From Acinetobacter wuhouensis (GTDB taxonomy: Bacteria > Pseudomonadota > Gammaproteobacteria > Pseudomonadales > Moraxellaceae), in NCBI RefSeq assembly GCF_001696605.3, contig NZ_CP031716.1, forward strand, positions 2,108,001-2,172,000: DNA of 64,000 nucleotides, written 5' to 3'. Positions 49,333 through 56,605 of the stretch are shown one piece after another. The notes under the pieces were generated by a model that did not search any database, was not told where the DNA came from, and was given only the letters and a program-made list of their open reading frames with translations. Each line of letters starts with the position of its first letter. The stretch's first letter is position 1. The translations under genes and the position numbers were made by a program.

Positions 49333-49529
49333 TTTGAAATCCGCCTTATCTATTTAAATCTAAAAAAAGTTCAAATCATTGATTAACTCAACACATTGTG
49401 TCTTTTCAATAAATTTAACGTATTCAATCTTAGAACATAAATTAATATTTCTTCATTAATTCTTGTTTCAATAGTATTTGAATTGTAATTACTATTTTAT
49501 GTACAACGAGCTATAAAGTGTAGAAGTTC

Positions 49530-49552
49530 ATTAAAGAACCCTCCTTAGAGGG
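49530..49552 (-). terminator. Terminator of the prophage late operon, after endolysin
   Basis: CCCTC/GAGGG stem with 4-base loop, followed by TTCTTT on the minus strand. It overlaps the endolysin stop codon. Bases 49333-49529 hold only AT-rich leader of the lipocalin. Confidence 0.65.
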
Positions 49553-50246
49553 CTTTTTCAAACAATTTCTTTTCACTTAAGCGACGATTTGTTAAACCAT
49601 TCACTACTTTACCTTTCACTTTATTCCAGCGCGGGAATTGTTCAGCTGCACCTTTATAATCGCCTGCATTCAGTTTTTTAAGCAATGTAGAATTTAGAAA
49701 AGCACTTACACCGATGTTGTAAGTCAATGAAACCAATGCATCGAACTGATTTTGATTAAGCTGAACTTTGACTTTATTGACAGCATTTTCAAATGATTTT
49801 AAATCATATGCCATATATGCTTTGGCTTGCTCAAGCGTACATTTATCACCTTTTTTAACCCGCACCCCATTCGGGTATTTGATTGTTCCAAAACCGATCG
49901 TCCAAACGCCTCCGCTATCGGGATAAGCTTCATTTTCAAAGCCCTCATACCCACAGATTCGATCAATACCAGCCTTGCTTGTCACTTGTTGAATTTTAGC
50001 AAACTGTTGAATATGAAATTCAGGTTGTGCTTTTAAGCGAGCTAAGATCATAGCCACACCAACAAATGCACCAACGTATTCCTTCCATTGTTCAGGAATT
50101 GAATTTTTAACATCCTGAGGAATCAAATTCCAGAATATTAAAAAGTGCTCAGAGAATAAACTCAAGACAAAAAAAATGGCGCTTAATGCGCCTACTTGTA
50201 CCGACTTGAGTTTCCAAGCCTGTTGCCAGTTATCAATTAATTTCAT
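49545..50246 (-). CDS. Phage endolysin, GH24 lysozyme with N-terminal membrane segment
   Basis: A 233-aa protein in two parts. Residues 1-75 have two hydrophobic segments (VGALSAIFFVLSLFSEHFLIFW; WKEYVGAFVGVAMILARL), as in small holin-like phage proteins. Residues about 85-233 form a T4/P22-type lysozyme: ICGYEGFENEAYPDSGGVWTIGFGT holds the catalytic Glu, Asp and Thr in the usual spacing, and QNQFDALVSLTYNIGVSAFLNSTLL follows. It cuts peptidoglycan to release phage. The membrane part may act as signal-anchor or fused holin. The ATG overlaps the stop of the holin (ATGA). Confidence 0.9.
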   Translation of the reverse strand: MKLIDNWQQAWKLKSVQVGALSAIFFVLSLFSEHFLIFWNLIPQDVKNSIPEQWKEYVGAFVGVAMILARLKAQPEFHIQQFAKIQQVTSKAGIDRICGYEGFENEAYPDSGGVWTIGFGTIKYPNGVRVKKGDKCTLEQAKAYMAYDLKSFENAVNKVKVQLNQNQFDALVSLTYNIGVSAFLNSTLLKKLNAGDYKGAAEQFPRWNKVKGKVVNGLTNRRLSEKKLFEKAL

Positions 50247-50524
50247 TTAATACTCCACGTGTTTGCTTGGCGTTTAAGCCAAGATTCAATAAATGTACTT
50301 CCTAAAATGCCGAGTGCCGATGCAATTGCAATCAACGCAAGCGGACTAATATCTGGAACCTGTAAAACAATTGCACCTGCGATCGTTGACGTTGCTGCAC
50401 CTAAAATTGTTCTGCCAAGAGCCAATCGCCATGTTAGCTTCTCATCTGACACAAGCAATTTCGCAAAGCCAATACAGGCTCCCATTACAACAATGAGTAA
50501 TAGATTTTTTTCATGCTCTTGCAT
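50243..50524 (-). CDS. Phage holin
   Basis: A 93-aa membrane protein with about three hydrophobic segments (LLLIVVMGACIGFAKLLV, ILGAATSTIAGAIVLQV, PLALIAIASALGILGSTFI) and a charged C-terminus (WLKRQ), typical of holins that open the inner membrane for the endolysin. It has a GGGGGATTC ribosome region. It overlaps the endolysin gene by four bases. Spanin genes are not identified. Confidence 0.83.
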   Translation of the reverse strand: MQEHEKNLLLIVVMGACIGFAKLLVSDEKLTWRLALGRTILGAATSTIAGAIVLQVPDISPLALIAIASALGILGSTFIESWLKRQANTWSIK

Positions 50525-50540
50525 GAATCCCCCTTATTTT

Positions 50541-50571
50541 TGGCAATAAAAAAACGAACTATCTTGTTCGG
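50541..50571 (-). terminator. Hairpin terminator before holin, with TTATTGCC tail
   Basis: The minus strand reads CGAAC/GTTCG-type stem (with flanking CC/GG) then seven T and ATTGCC. It is one of a set of similar elements between late genes. Confidence 0.75.
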
Positions 50572-50573
50572 CT

Positions 50574-50747
50574 TTACTTGAGTGCTTTGATTAATTCCAC
50601 AGTGGCTAGAATTATTGGAGCAGTTTGCCATGCAAGTATTCCAATAATGACTGATAGCACAATTAAATAAGTCCAAATTCTTAATGGTTTGCTTTCTGAT
50701 AATTTATTCATCGCTTTATCAACCTTAAAATTTAAGTTAAAATTCAT
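50574..50747 (-). CDS. 57-aa phage membrane protein
   Basis: ATG 50747 to TAA 50574 (57 aa), or 45 aa if the internal ATG at 50711 is used. The start MNFNLKFKVDKAMNKLSESKPLRIW is polar, and one membrane helix follows: TYLIVLSVIIGILAWQTAPIILATVEL. It lies in the lysis cassette just upstream of the holin, where second holins, antiholins or spanins often lie. Its role is open. Confidence 0.65.
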   Translation of the reverse strand: MNFNLNFKVDKAMNKLSESKPLRIWTYLIVLSVIIGILAWQTAPIILATVELIKALK

Positions 50748-50796
50748 TTATGTTCTGATCCTCAAGTCTTCGTTGTGGGTTAGAAATAGAAACCCC

Positions 50797-50860
50797 AAGA
50801 GCTGTGAACTCTCGGGGTTTTATTTTTGGCAATAAAAAAGCACCCTATTTGGGTGCTGTA
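50797..50860 (-). terminator. Two hairpins after the small tail gene
   Basis: On the minus strand, GCACCC/GGGTGC (about 50843-50860) is followed by TTTTTTATTGCC, and then a second GAGAG-type stem CCCCGAGAG/CTCTTGGGG (about 50794-50820). The first ends the 51101 gene; the second may add to it. Confidence 0.75.
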
Positions 50861-50870
50861 TTTGATAACT

Positions 50871-51101
50871 TCACACTTCTATCTGAACCACAGTGCCCTG
50901 CAGTGCAGATCTTTTAATTTCATTATTTGAGATAAATACTCGATCACCAGTTTTGTACTCAACTGCACTTGTACACATCACCAAACCTGAATTATCAGAA
51001 ACCAAGACTTTGTAATTTGGGTGATTAACACTTGTAATTGTGCCGACAAATTCAGGTGCTTTAGGTATCAAAGCCATTAGTCTTTCAAGCGGATTACTCA
51101 T
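50871..51101 (-). CDS. Small phage late protein, probable tail component
   Basis: A 76-aa protein with a small beta-barrel look: EFVGTITSVNHPNYKVLVSDNSGLVMC, then YKTGDRVFISNNEI and LQGTVVQIEV. Such OB-like domains occur in baseplate or tail-tip proteins. The start overlaps the end of the 627-aa gene by eight bases, so it belongs to the same transcript. No named family is assigned. Confidence 0.65.
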   Translation of the reverse strand: MSNPLERLMALIPKAPEFVGTITSVNHPNYKVLVSDNSGLVMCTSAVEYKTGDRVFISNNEIKRSALQGTVVQIEV

Positions 51102-52977
51102 TTACAATACGCTCCACTTTTACACTTTGCTCTACTTTTGAATATGTAAATGACACATCAACAGCATCAACAATACCCCACCACTTCCCATCGAATGCAA
51201 AAATATCGCCGATAATTTGCTCTGGTGACTTTAGCGAAATAGGCATATTGAAAGTATGTTCTTCAACACGCCCTGATTTTGCTAACTCAGCTCGACCAAA
51301 ACCGCCCATTGAGACGACATTAAAAAGCGGATTTGCTACTGGTTCTAGCAAAATATCACCTGCAGTATTTTTACGTTTGATTTGCCCTGTGTTTCCGTTT
51401 CTTGGATTTGTTAATGTAATGGCATTGTAATTCAATAATTCTTGGTAGCTTTCAGAGTGCTGTGTGACAAGGCTTTCAGGTATCAATGAATCATAATCAC
51501 TAACAGTCATTGCATCCCAGTAAGTCTTTTTATAAAGCGGCTTTATGGAGAGTGTGTTGCTATCTTTTTCACTATAAACAAAACCACCACCCGCTTCAGC
51601 AATCATTTTAATCGCATCGATTGGCGCCTGATTTGTATAGCTTAGACTCTCAGTTTCAACGATCCAACCAAGATCATCAATAAGTTGCCAATTCAGTTGA
51701 GTATCACTATTTACTCGATCTAATTCAGCTTGAGCAAGCTGTACTGACGTACGCTCATTTTCTTGCAGGTAAGATCTCACTGGTGAGTATTGAGATTCTA
51801 ACAACGCTGATTGACTACGACCCGACAACGTGTAAATCGTTTTAGCGAACACTTGGGATTTTGAATAATCTTCATACATCATCATGTGAACATTGCCATT
51901 CACAGAAATTTTCAACACATCAAATTTTTGCAGTTTACTCATTTCGGGTTCAGCAACAGTCAAGCTGTAAGACCAACACCATCGGCTTCGATCTGAACCA
52001 TATTTGCCATTTAAAACAATGATTTCTTCATTTGTTCGTGTGTTTATGATTGATACTTCATTCACGATATACCACCAATTTTGATTCTCAATTGCGGGAA
52101 TACAGTCGTCTACACCAAAATTTAGGATGACATTATGTGCATCAACTTCTGTACATAAACAATTGAATTCTAGATTTGTACTACCGACATATTTTGGGGT
52201 TTCAGGCTTTGACCAAGGTTGAATGGAGTGTTTTCTGTAGTAGATTGATTGAGATTTTTGCCACACAAATTCACTTGCCGTGACAATTTCAAGCCCTTTA
52301 TCCCATTTAAATTGATATGTTTTTTCAAAGTGTTTTGCGACTTCATGAGAGTATGTAAATTGCTTACGCTTTCGAACCAACTCAACCCAATTAGATTGAC
52401 GCTCAATGCATTTTTTCTCAGCTACTTCGTAACCAAACCCATAATGTTTCTTAAGCCTTATATTTTCCTGCCAATTCAAATCTAAATTAGAATTTAAGCC
52501 TGTGGTTTTTTCAAAAATAGTTCGGATATATTGAGCAAGAGACTTTCCCTCTTCATTTCTAATATCTACAACATTAAGCTGGGTTAAACCCGCATCATAA
52601 AAAAAAGCCCTATTTAGGGCTCTTAATATTGGTTTAGACCAAGGCGTTCCCACCACTCTCAAACACGGTAAGGCTTTTTGATAATTCAAATCGCTATTTA
52701 ATGACACACCAACAATGTGATTAATATCGAAAGTGCCTACAGCTTCAAAAGTGAATGCAGTATTAATATTGATATTCGCTGAACCACGTACATCAATCGG
52801 TGGTTCTACTGCACCTATTGCTGAAAACTTAAATGATGTATCAATGCTAATATTTGCGTAATTAAACCCATCCCCAGCTCCAAAATTTAAAACCAAATTG
52901 TGAGCATCAACTGGCTTTAATTCTTTGGTGAAATTTAGGATTACATTCAAAGCATCTGGTGGCGTGTAGTCAGACAT
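51094..52977 (-). CDS. Large phage tail-tip or baseplate protein
   Basis: A 627-aa protein encoded among the tail genes. The N-terminal segment repeats a short pattern: DALNVILNF (near residue 8), DAHNLVLNFG (near 24), and again DAHNVILNFG near 275. Two tandem NxxIxTxFxFxAxG units lie near 40-75 (NISIDTSFKFSAIGAV and NININTAFTFEAVGTF). The remaining part, with DVLKISVNGNVHMMM, ARTIYTLSGRSQ-like and IGDIFAFDGKWWGIVDAVDVSFT, resembles baseplate hub proteins in general layout, but this is a guess. A terminator-like hairpin lies inside the coding sequence at 52597-52620. Confidence 0.7.
   Translation of the reverse strand: MSDYTPPDALNVILNFTKELKPVDAHNLVLNFGAGDGFNYANISIDTSFKFSAIGAVEPPIDVRGSANININTAFTFEAVGTFDINHIVGVSLNSDLNYQKALPCLRVVGTPWSKPILRALNRAFFYDAGLTQLNVVDIRNEEGKSLAQYIRTIFEKTTGLNSNLDLNWQENIRLKKHYGFGYEVAEKKCIERQSNWVELVRKRKQFTYSHEVAKHFEKTYQFKWDKGLEIVTASEFVWQKSQSIYYRKHSIQPWSKPETPKYVGSTNLEFNCLCTEVDAHNVILNFGVDDCIPAIENQNWWYIVNEVSIINTRTNEEIIVLNGKYGSDRSRWCWSYSLTVAEPEMSKLQKFDVLKISVNGNVHMMMYEDYSKSQVFAKTIYTLSGRSQSALLESQYSPVRSYLQENERTSVQLAQAELDRVNSDTQLNWQLIDDLGWIVETESLSYTNQAPIDAIKMIAEAGGGFVYSEKDSNTLSIKPLYKKTYWDAMTVSDYDSLIPESLVTQHSESYQELLNYNAITLTNPRNGNTGQIKRKNTAGDILLEPVANPLFNVVSMGGFGRAELAKSGRVEEHTFNMPISLKSPEQIIGDIFAFDGKWWGIVDAVDVSFTYSKVEQSVKVERIVNE
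52597..52620 (-). terminator. Terminator-like hairpin inside a coding region
   Basis: AGCCCTA and TAGGGCT pair (minus strand), followed by eight T, within the codons for R-A-L-N-R-A-F-F-Y. It has the form of the intergenic terminators here. Confidence 0.55.
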
Positions 52978-52992
52978 TTACCACCTCATTTT

Positions 52993-53385
52993 TTAAAGCT
53001 GTGGGCTTAAATAAATCACATCAAGTTTTACACTTGAGCCAATAACGATTTCATAACTATCTAAAACAATGTCAGTCCCAACATCAATATCAACAACAGC
53101 AATACCCTCTCCATTAAACAATCTTGCCCATTTTGCTGTGCCAGATTTAATCGCAACCCCTGCATTTGTTGGGAAAAGCTCGATATTGCTTTCTTTAACT
53201 GATTTAGCACAAGGATTTTGCAGATCAAGAACTAAAAGTTTTGCCGAACTATTTGCGTTAATATCAACTGATGCAGGTTTTGTATCATCATAAAAAATAA
53301 TGGTAGCATTTGCGCTACCCTGATCTAGGAAATTTGCTGTTGCTTGAAGCATTGCTAAGCTAGCTTTAAGAGATGGTTTGTTCAT
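52993..53385 (-). CDS. Small phage tail-region protein
   Basis: A 130-aa protein: a short helix (LKASLAMLQATANFLDQGSANATIIFYD), then beta segments (SSAKLLVLDLQNPCAKSVKES, GVAIKSGTAKWARLFNGEGIAVVDIDVG, DIVLDSYEIVIGSSVKLDVIYL). The jelly-roll-like look suits a fibre-tip or tail structural protein. Its start overlaps the preceding gene's stop by four bases (ATGA). No family recognised. Confidence 0.65.
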   Translation of the reverse strand: MNKPSLKASLAMLQATANFLDQGSANATIIFYDDTKPASVDINANSSAKLLVLDLQNPCAKSVKESNIELFPTNAGVAIKSGTAKWARLFNGEGIAVVDIDVGTDIVLDSYEIVIGSSVKLDVIYLSPQL

Positions 53386-53684
53386 TCTAATACCACATTA
53401 TCTTGAATCACTGCGTTATATGCAGAATTTGGATCAAGTGCTACTACAAAATAAACCCCTAGTGGCACTTTTTCAAATTTATAAACACCCATTTTTGATA
53501 CAGTTGACGCTACATATTTAAAAGTTTGCTTGTTAAAAAGCACAACTCTTGCATCAGTTGCTACATTTAGTTTTTTTACAATGCCTGAAATCTCTCCAGT
53601 GAAAACAGTTTCATTAATCGGTGTGGAAATATACTTCTCTTTTTGTGCTAACTTAACTTTGTGCTTAATCACTATCAAGTTCAT
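53382..53684 (-). CDS. Small phage tail-region protein with carboxypeptidase-regulatory-like fold
   Basis: A 100-aa protein: FTGEISGIVKKLNVATDARVVLFNKQTFKYVASTVSKMGVYKFEKVPLGVYFVVALD is the pattern of a transthyretin-like CarboxypepD regulatory domain, a beta sandwich that often decorates surfaces. It is probably a decoration on the tail tip. It overlaps the downstream gene by four bases and lies just after the 411-aa protein gene. Confidence 0.7.
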   Translation of the reverse strand: MNLIVIKHKVKLAQKEKYISTPINETVFTGEISGIVKKLNVATDARVVLFNKQTFKYVASTVSKMGVYKFEKVPLGVYFVVALDPNSAYNAVIQDNVVLE

Positions 53685-53686
53685 TA

Positions 53687-54919
53687 TTAAGCCACCCTCA
53701 TCAAGATTTGCCCTGCTTTACCACTGCCTGTAGATACGTTTACTGGAATAAAAGAAAGATCTATGTTTGACGCTTCAGCACTTGCGCTGTTTATTGGCAT
53801 TTTACTATATAGCCAGTGCAGAAATGGCATCGTTCCGATCGGCACATTATTCTCATACAATATCGGCTGTGATGTTAATTGATTAACACTTGCAGTCGTA
53901 CTGATGGTGTCAAACCAGCCACTTGAGTAGTTCTTATCCCAAACTGTACCCATAACAAATGCATCCTTGCTGCCGCCACCCGTCACCCCTCCATGCAAGC
54001 AGATGGATGAGTTTGCATTTACACCACCAGTCTTACCAGAGTATGCTTGATTTGTACTAGCTATTGTATTATTTAAACAAGAAATTAAAAAAGTGTCATT
54101 AGTGCCTGGTCTTAAACAACTATCAATAGCCCCAAAACCATAAAGTGCATAATGACCATCAAGATTTGTAGGTTGTATAGCAATATAAAAAACATTCTCA
54201 TCACCAAAAACGTGCCACCCCACCACCCCACCTACTGGTGGTTGAGTTTCATTTTGCGTAATATGTGGGGCGGCATTTAAGGCATAATACCACTTCGCCC
54301 AACCGTTGGAGGCATTTGCACCACTGCCACTTGCCACCCAATTTTTACTTGCATTTTGACTATCGAAAGGCACTTGAAATCCCGAAAGATCATCAATGTT
54401 ATTCATTGTTTCAATCAAACCGACTTTTGCAAATTTTGCATAAGATGGTGTCCAATTTGGATCTAAAGCATCAACAACACGCAAATATGGACGACTCGAG
54501 AGTAAAACATTGGTTGAGCGATAAGCTGCTTTTCCAACTCCTGAAAATGATTTTTCCCAACCAAGTGGCGGTAATGATGATGATATTAAACCTGTTGCTG
54601 TCGTAACTAAGGGCGGTGACTGAAGTTGAAAAGTTGCAGTATTATTGCTCGGTATCGTTAAGACTTTATGGTCACCATTGAATTCATTTTGCTCTGCACC
54701 GGTAATTCTGATGATTTGTCGTTTGCGTAGATTATGATTGCTAGAAAATACTGCTGTTACAACTGTTCCAATAGCGGTCAGAGTTGAAATAGTTCCCAAG
54801 TTGAGACCATGTACTAAGCAAGCATCCAATACATCCAGCACGCAACCAAATCTATTTTCAATTTGTGGCGCTGAGTTATTCGTGTTTGAATAAAATCTAA
54901 TATTCGTATCTTTATTCAT
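53687..54919 (-). CDS. Phage tail-tip protein of unknown family
   Basis: A 410-aa protein from ATG 54919, with GTGAG before it; a start at 54946 would place codons on the terminator of the upstream gene. The sequence is Asn-, Gly- and Ser-rich: FYSNTNNSAPQIENRFGCVLDVLDACLVHG, then NLRKRQIIRITGAEQNEFNGDHKVLTI and a long middle with WHVFGDENVFYIAIQP and YALYGFGAIDS. This suggests a beta-rich tail-tip or receptor-related domain. No known family is recognised. Confidence 0.68.
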   Translation of the reverse strand: MNKDTNIRFYSNTNNSAPQIENRFGCVLDVLDACLVHGLNLGTISTLTAIGTVVTAVFSSNHNLRKRQIIRITGAEQNEFNGDHKVLTIPSNNTATFQLQSPPLVTTATGLISSSLPPLGWEKSFSGVGKAAYRSTNVLLSSRPYLRVVDALDPNWTPSYAKFAKVGLIETMNNIDDLSGFQVPFDSQNASKNWVASGSGANASNGWAKWYYALNAAPHITQNETQPPVGGVVGWHVFGDENVFYIAIQPTNLDGHYALYGFGAIDSCLRPGTNDTFLISCLNNTIASTNQAYSGKTGGVNANSSICLHGGVTGGGSKDAFVMGTVWDKNYSSGWFDTISTTASVNQLTSQPILYENNVPIGTMPFLHWLYSKMPINSASAEASNIDLSFIPVNVSTGSGKAGQILMRVA

Positions 54920-54930
54920 TTTAAACTCAC

Positions 54931-54954
54931 AAAAAAAAGACCGCATAAGCGGTC
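54931..54954 (-). terminator. Terminator between tail genes
   Basis: GACCGC/GCGGTC stem with TTAT loop, followed by eight T on the minus strand. It lies just past the 539-aa gene. Confidence 0.85.
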
Positions 54955-54976
54955 ATAAAATTAATTTATTCAGCAC

Positions 54977-56596
54977 TCAGACAATTCGATCAATATCACC
55001 ACGTAACATAATCTGAAATTGATCGGAAACTTGCGTCGGTTCTGATTGTTTTACTGTGCGAATAACCCAAACAGGGTACATTGCTGAGATTGAGTTAAAG
55101 CGCAATACATTGCTGTTCGCCCAACCCGCACCCCAACCCTCTTTTTTAACAATAAAATACGGTACTTTAGTGATTGGGTTGATTGGGGTAAAATCCTCAT
55201 TCACAGTGCCTGTGCCGACTTCACCCGAATATTCCCCTATACACTTAAAACCTGTACCGCTTGTAAACACAAGCGCCCAACGCTCTTGAATAGCACCCTT
55301 ATTGGTCATTTGAATTGGGTAGATTGCATCATTATAGTTTGCTGAAATTGCACCACCTGAAGCTTCATCTGACCAAATATTATTCCAAGTTTGTTGAACA
55401 AATTTATGAGTGTAACGCGCTTGCATATCATCAATTACAAGTGCAGAACCAACGATTGTATTTTCCGCATCATAGTTATGTGTTACAGGCTTTGTGAACG
55501 TGATTTGACCACTGATTTGCACATCTCGAATCAAACCCATGTCTTGATAGCGATATTTAGCAGCAAATGGCGGTGTAAATGCATTTACAGCAAAGTCACC
55601 ACTCAATGTGAATCTTCCGTAATCATAATCAACAACATATTGATCATACGGAACTTTCACACCTTTGCTGTCTTCAAGCTCACACCAAGAAATACGCTGA
55701 TCATCTAGCACATAGGTTTTGCCCGCCACATGATCAGGCATCATATATTCTTTAGATGAGCTCAAAACACACATACCACCCACACGGAAAACTGGTACAC
55801 GACCGTCAAGCGGTAAACGTGTTGCAGACAAACCAAGGATTTCAGCATCAAGCGGAATATAAGTGTAAGCAATAGCATTGTATCGAGCTGATGACGCATC
55901 AACCCAAACTGGCACATTCAGATACTTTTTACCTGCTTCTTCATATTCTAAAAGAACGTCATACCAAGGCTTTGCCTCAATCGAAGGTCTATTTGTTGCT
56001 GTAATTTCGGTTTTTATATAGAAAAACAACTCTACTAAACCAGTGATGTAGTTGATTTTGCCGTGTGCTCGACTTGTTTCAATCACACCATTTTCATCAG
56101 CAGTCAAAGTTAACTGACCAAAATCCAATGATGAAATCACAATGGTTAAAGATTGCGGGCGAATCGGAATGATTGGTGTTCGAAAACTCAGTTTATTGAC
56201 TGGTGGTAAGTCGGTTGTAGTTGTGAGCGATTGCAAAATAACACTATTATCAATGTTTGGTGTCCATGTATCTAATTCGACATTTCCGTTTCCGTATTGC
56301 ATCATACCCGATGCAACCCCGCTATTAGTTGCGGGATCAACATTTCGATAAAGCGTGCCATTTCGATCCAAAAACGTATCATTTCCAATTTTGAAACGAA
56401 CTGAACCAGTCAATACTTGCTCATCATAGCCAGATGACAAGTCAAGCTTAATTTTCTCAGCAAGAATGGTCTGATTTGCAGAATTTAAGCCTGATGTATC
56501 CCGATATACAACATCAATATCAACAGGATTGTATGCTCGCAACTCAACATCACGACCGCCAATTTGAGAAACTTGCGGTGAATAAAATGAAGCCAT
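54977..56596 (-). CDS. Phage tail protein, putative
   Basis: A 539-aa protein from ATG 56596 with GGGGGATTC just before. Long beta-rich stretches are typical of distal tail proteins: QSLTIVISSLDFGQLTLTADENGVIETSRAHGKINYITGLVELFF, then YVVDYDYGRFTLSGDFAVNAF. The GKINYITG and VVDYDYGRFT units are like the G-x-I-D/N-Y-x-x-G units of the neighbouring 652-aa protein, so the two may be related. No named family. Confidence 0.7.
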   Translation of the reverse strand: MASFYSPQVSQIGGRDVELRAYNPVDIDVVYRDTSGLNSANQTILAEKIKLDLSSGYDEQVLTGSVRFKIGNDTFLDRNGTLYRNVDPATNSGVASGMMQYGNGNVELDTWTPNIDNSVILQSLTTTTDLPPVNKLSFRTPIIPIRPQSLTIVISSLDFGQLTLTADENGVIETSRAHGKINYITGLVELFFYIKTEITATNRPSIEAKPWYDVLLEYEEAGKKYLNVPVWVDASSARYNAIAYTYIPLDAEILGLSATRLPLDGRVPVFRVGGMCVLSSSKEYMMPDHVAGKTYVLDDQRISWCELEDSKGVKVPYDQYVVDYDYGRFTLSGDFAVNAFTPPFAAKYRYQDMGLIRDVQISGQITFTKPVTHNYDAENTIVGSALVIDDMQARYTHKFVQQTWNNIWSDEASGGAISANYNDAIYPIQMTNKGAIQERWALVFTSGTGFKCIGEYSGEVGTGTVNEDFTPINPITKVPYFIVKKEGWGAGWANSNVLRFNSISAMYPVWVIRTVKQSEPTQVSDQFQIMLRGDIDRIV

Positions 56597-56605
56597 GAAT
56601 CCCCC

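Noticed and set aside
37984..49544. Prophage attachment site or integrase
   Set aside because: No integrase and no convincing direct repeat flanking the accessory region was found; the other end lies outside the window.
50485..50676. 63-aa minus-strand frame
   Set aside because: Crosses a terminator hairpin and overlaps both the holin and the 57-aa membrane ORF in another frame.
55391..55708. 105-aa plus-strand frame in the tail region
   Set aside because: Antisense of the 539-aa tail protein gene.
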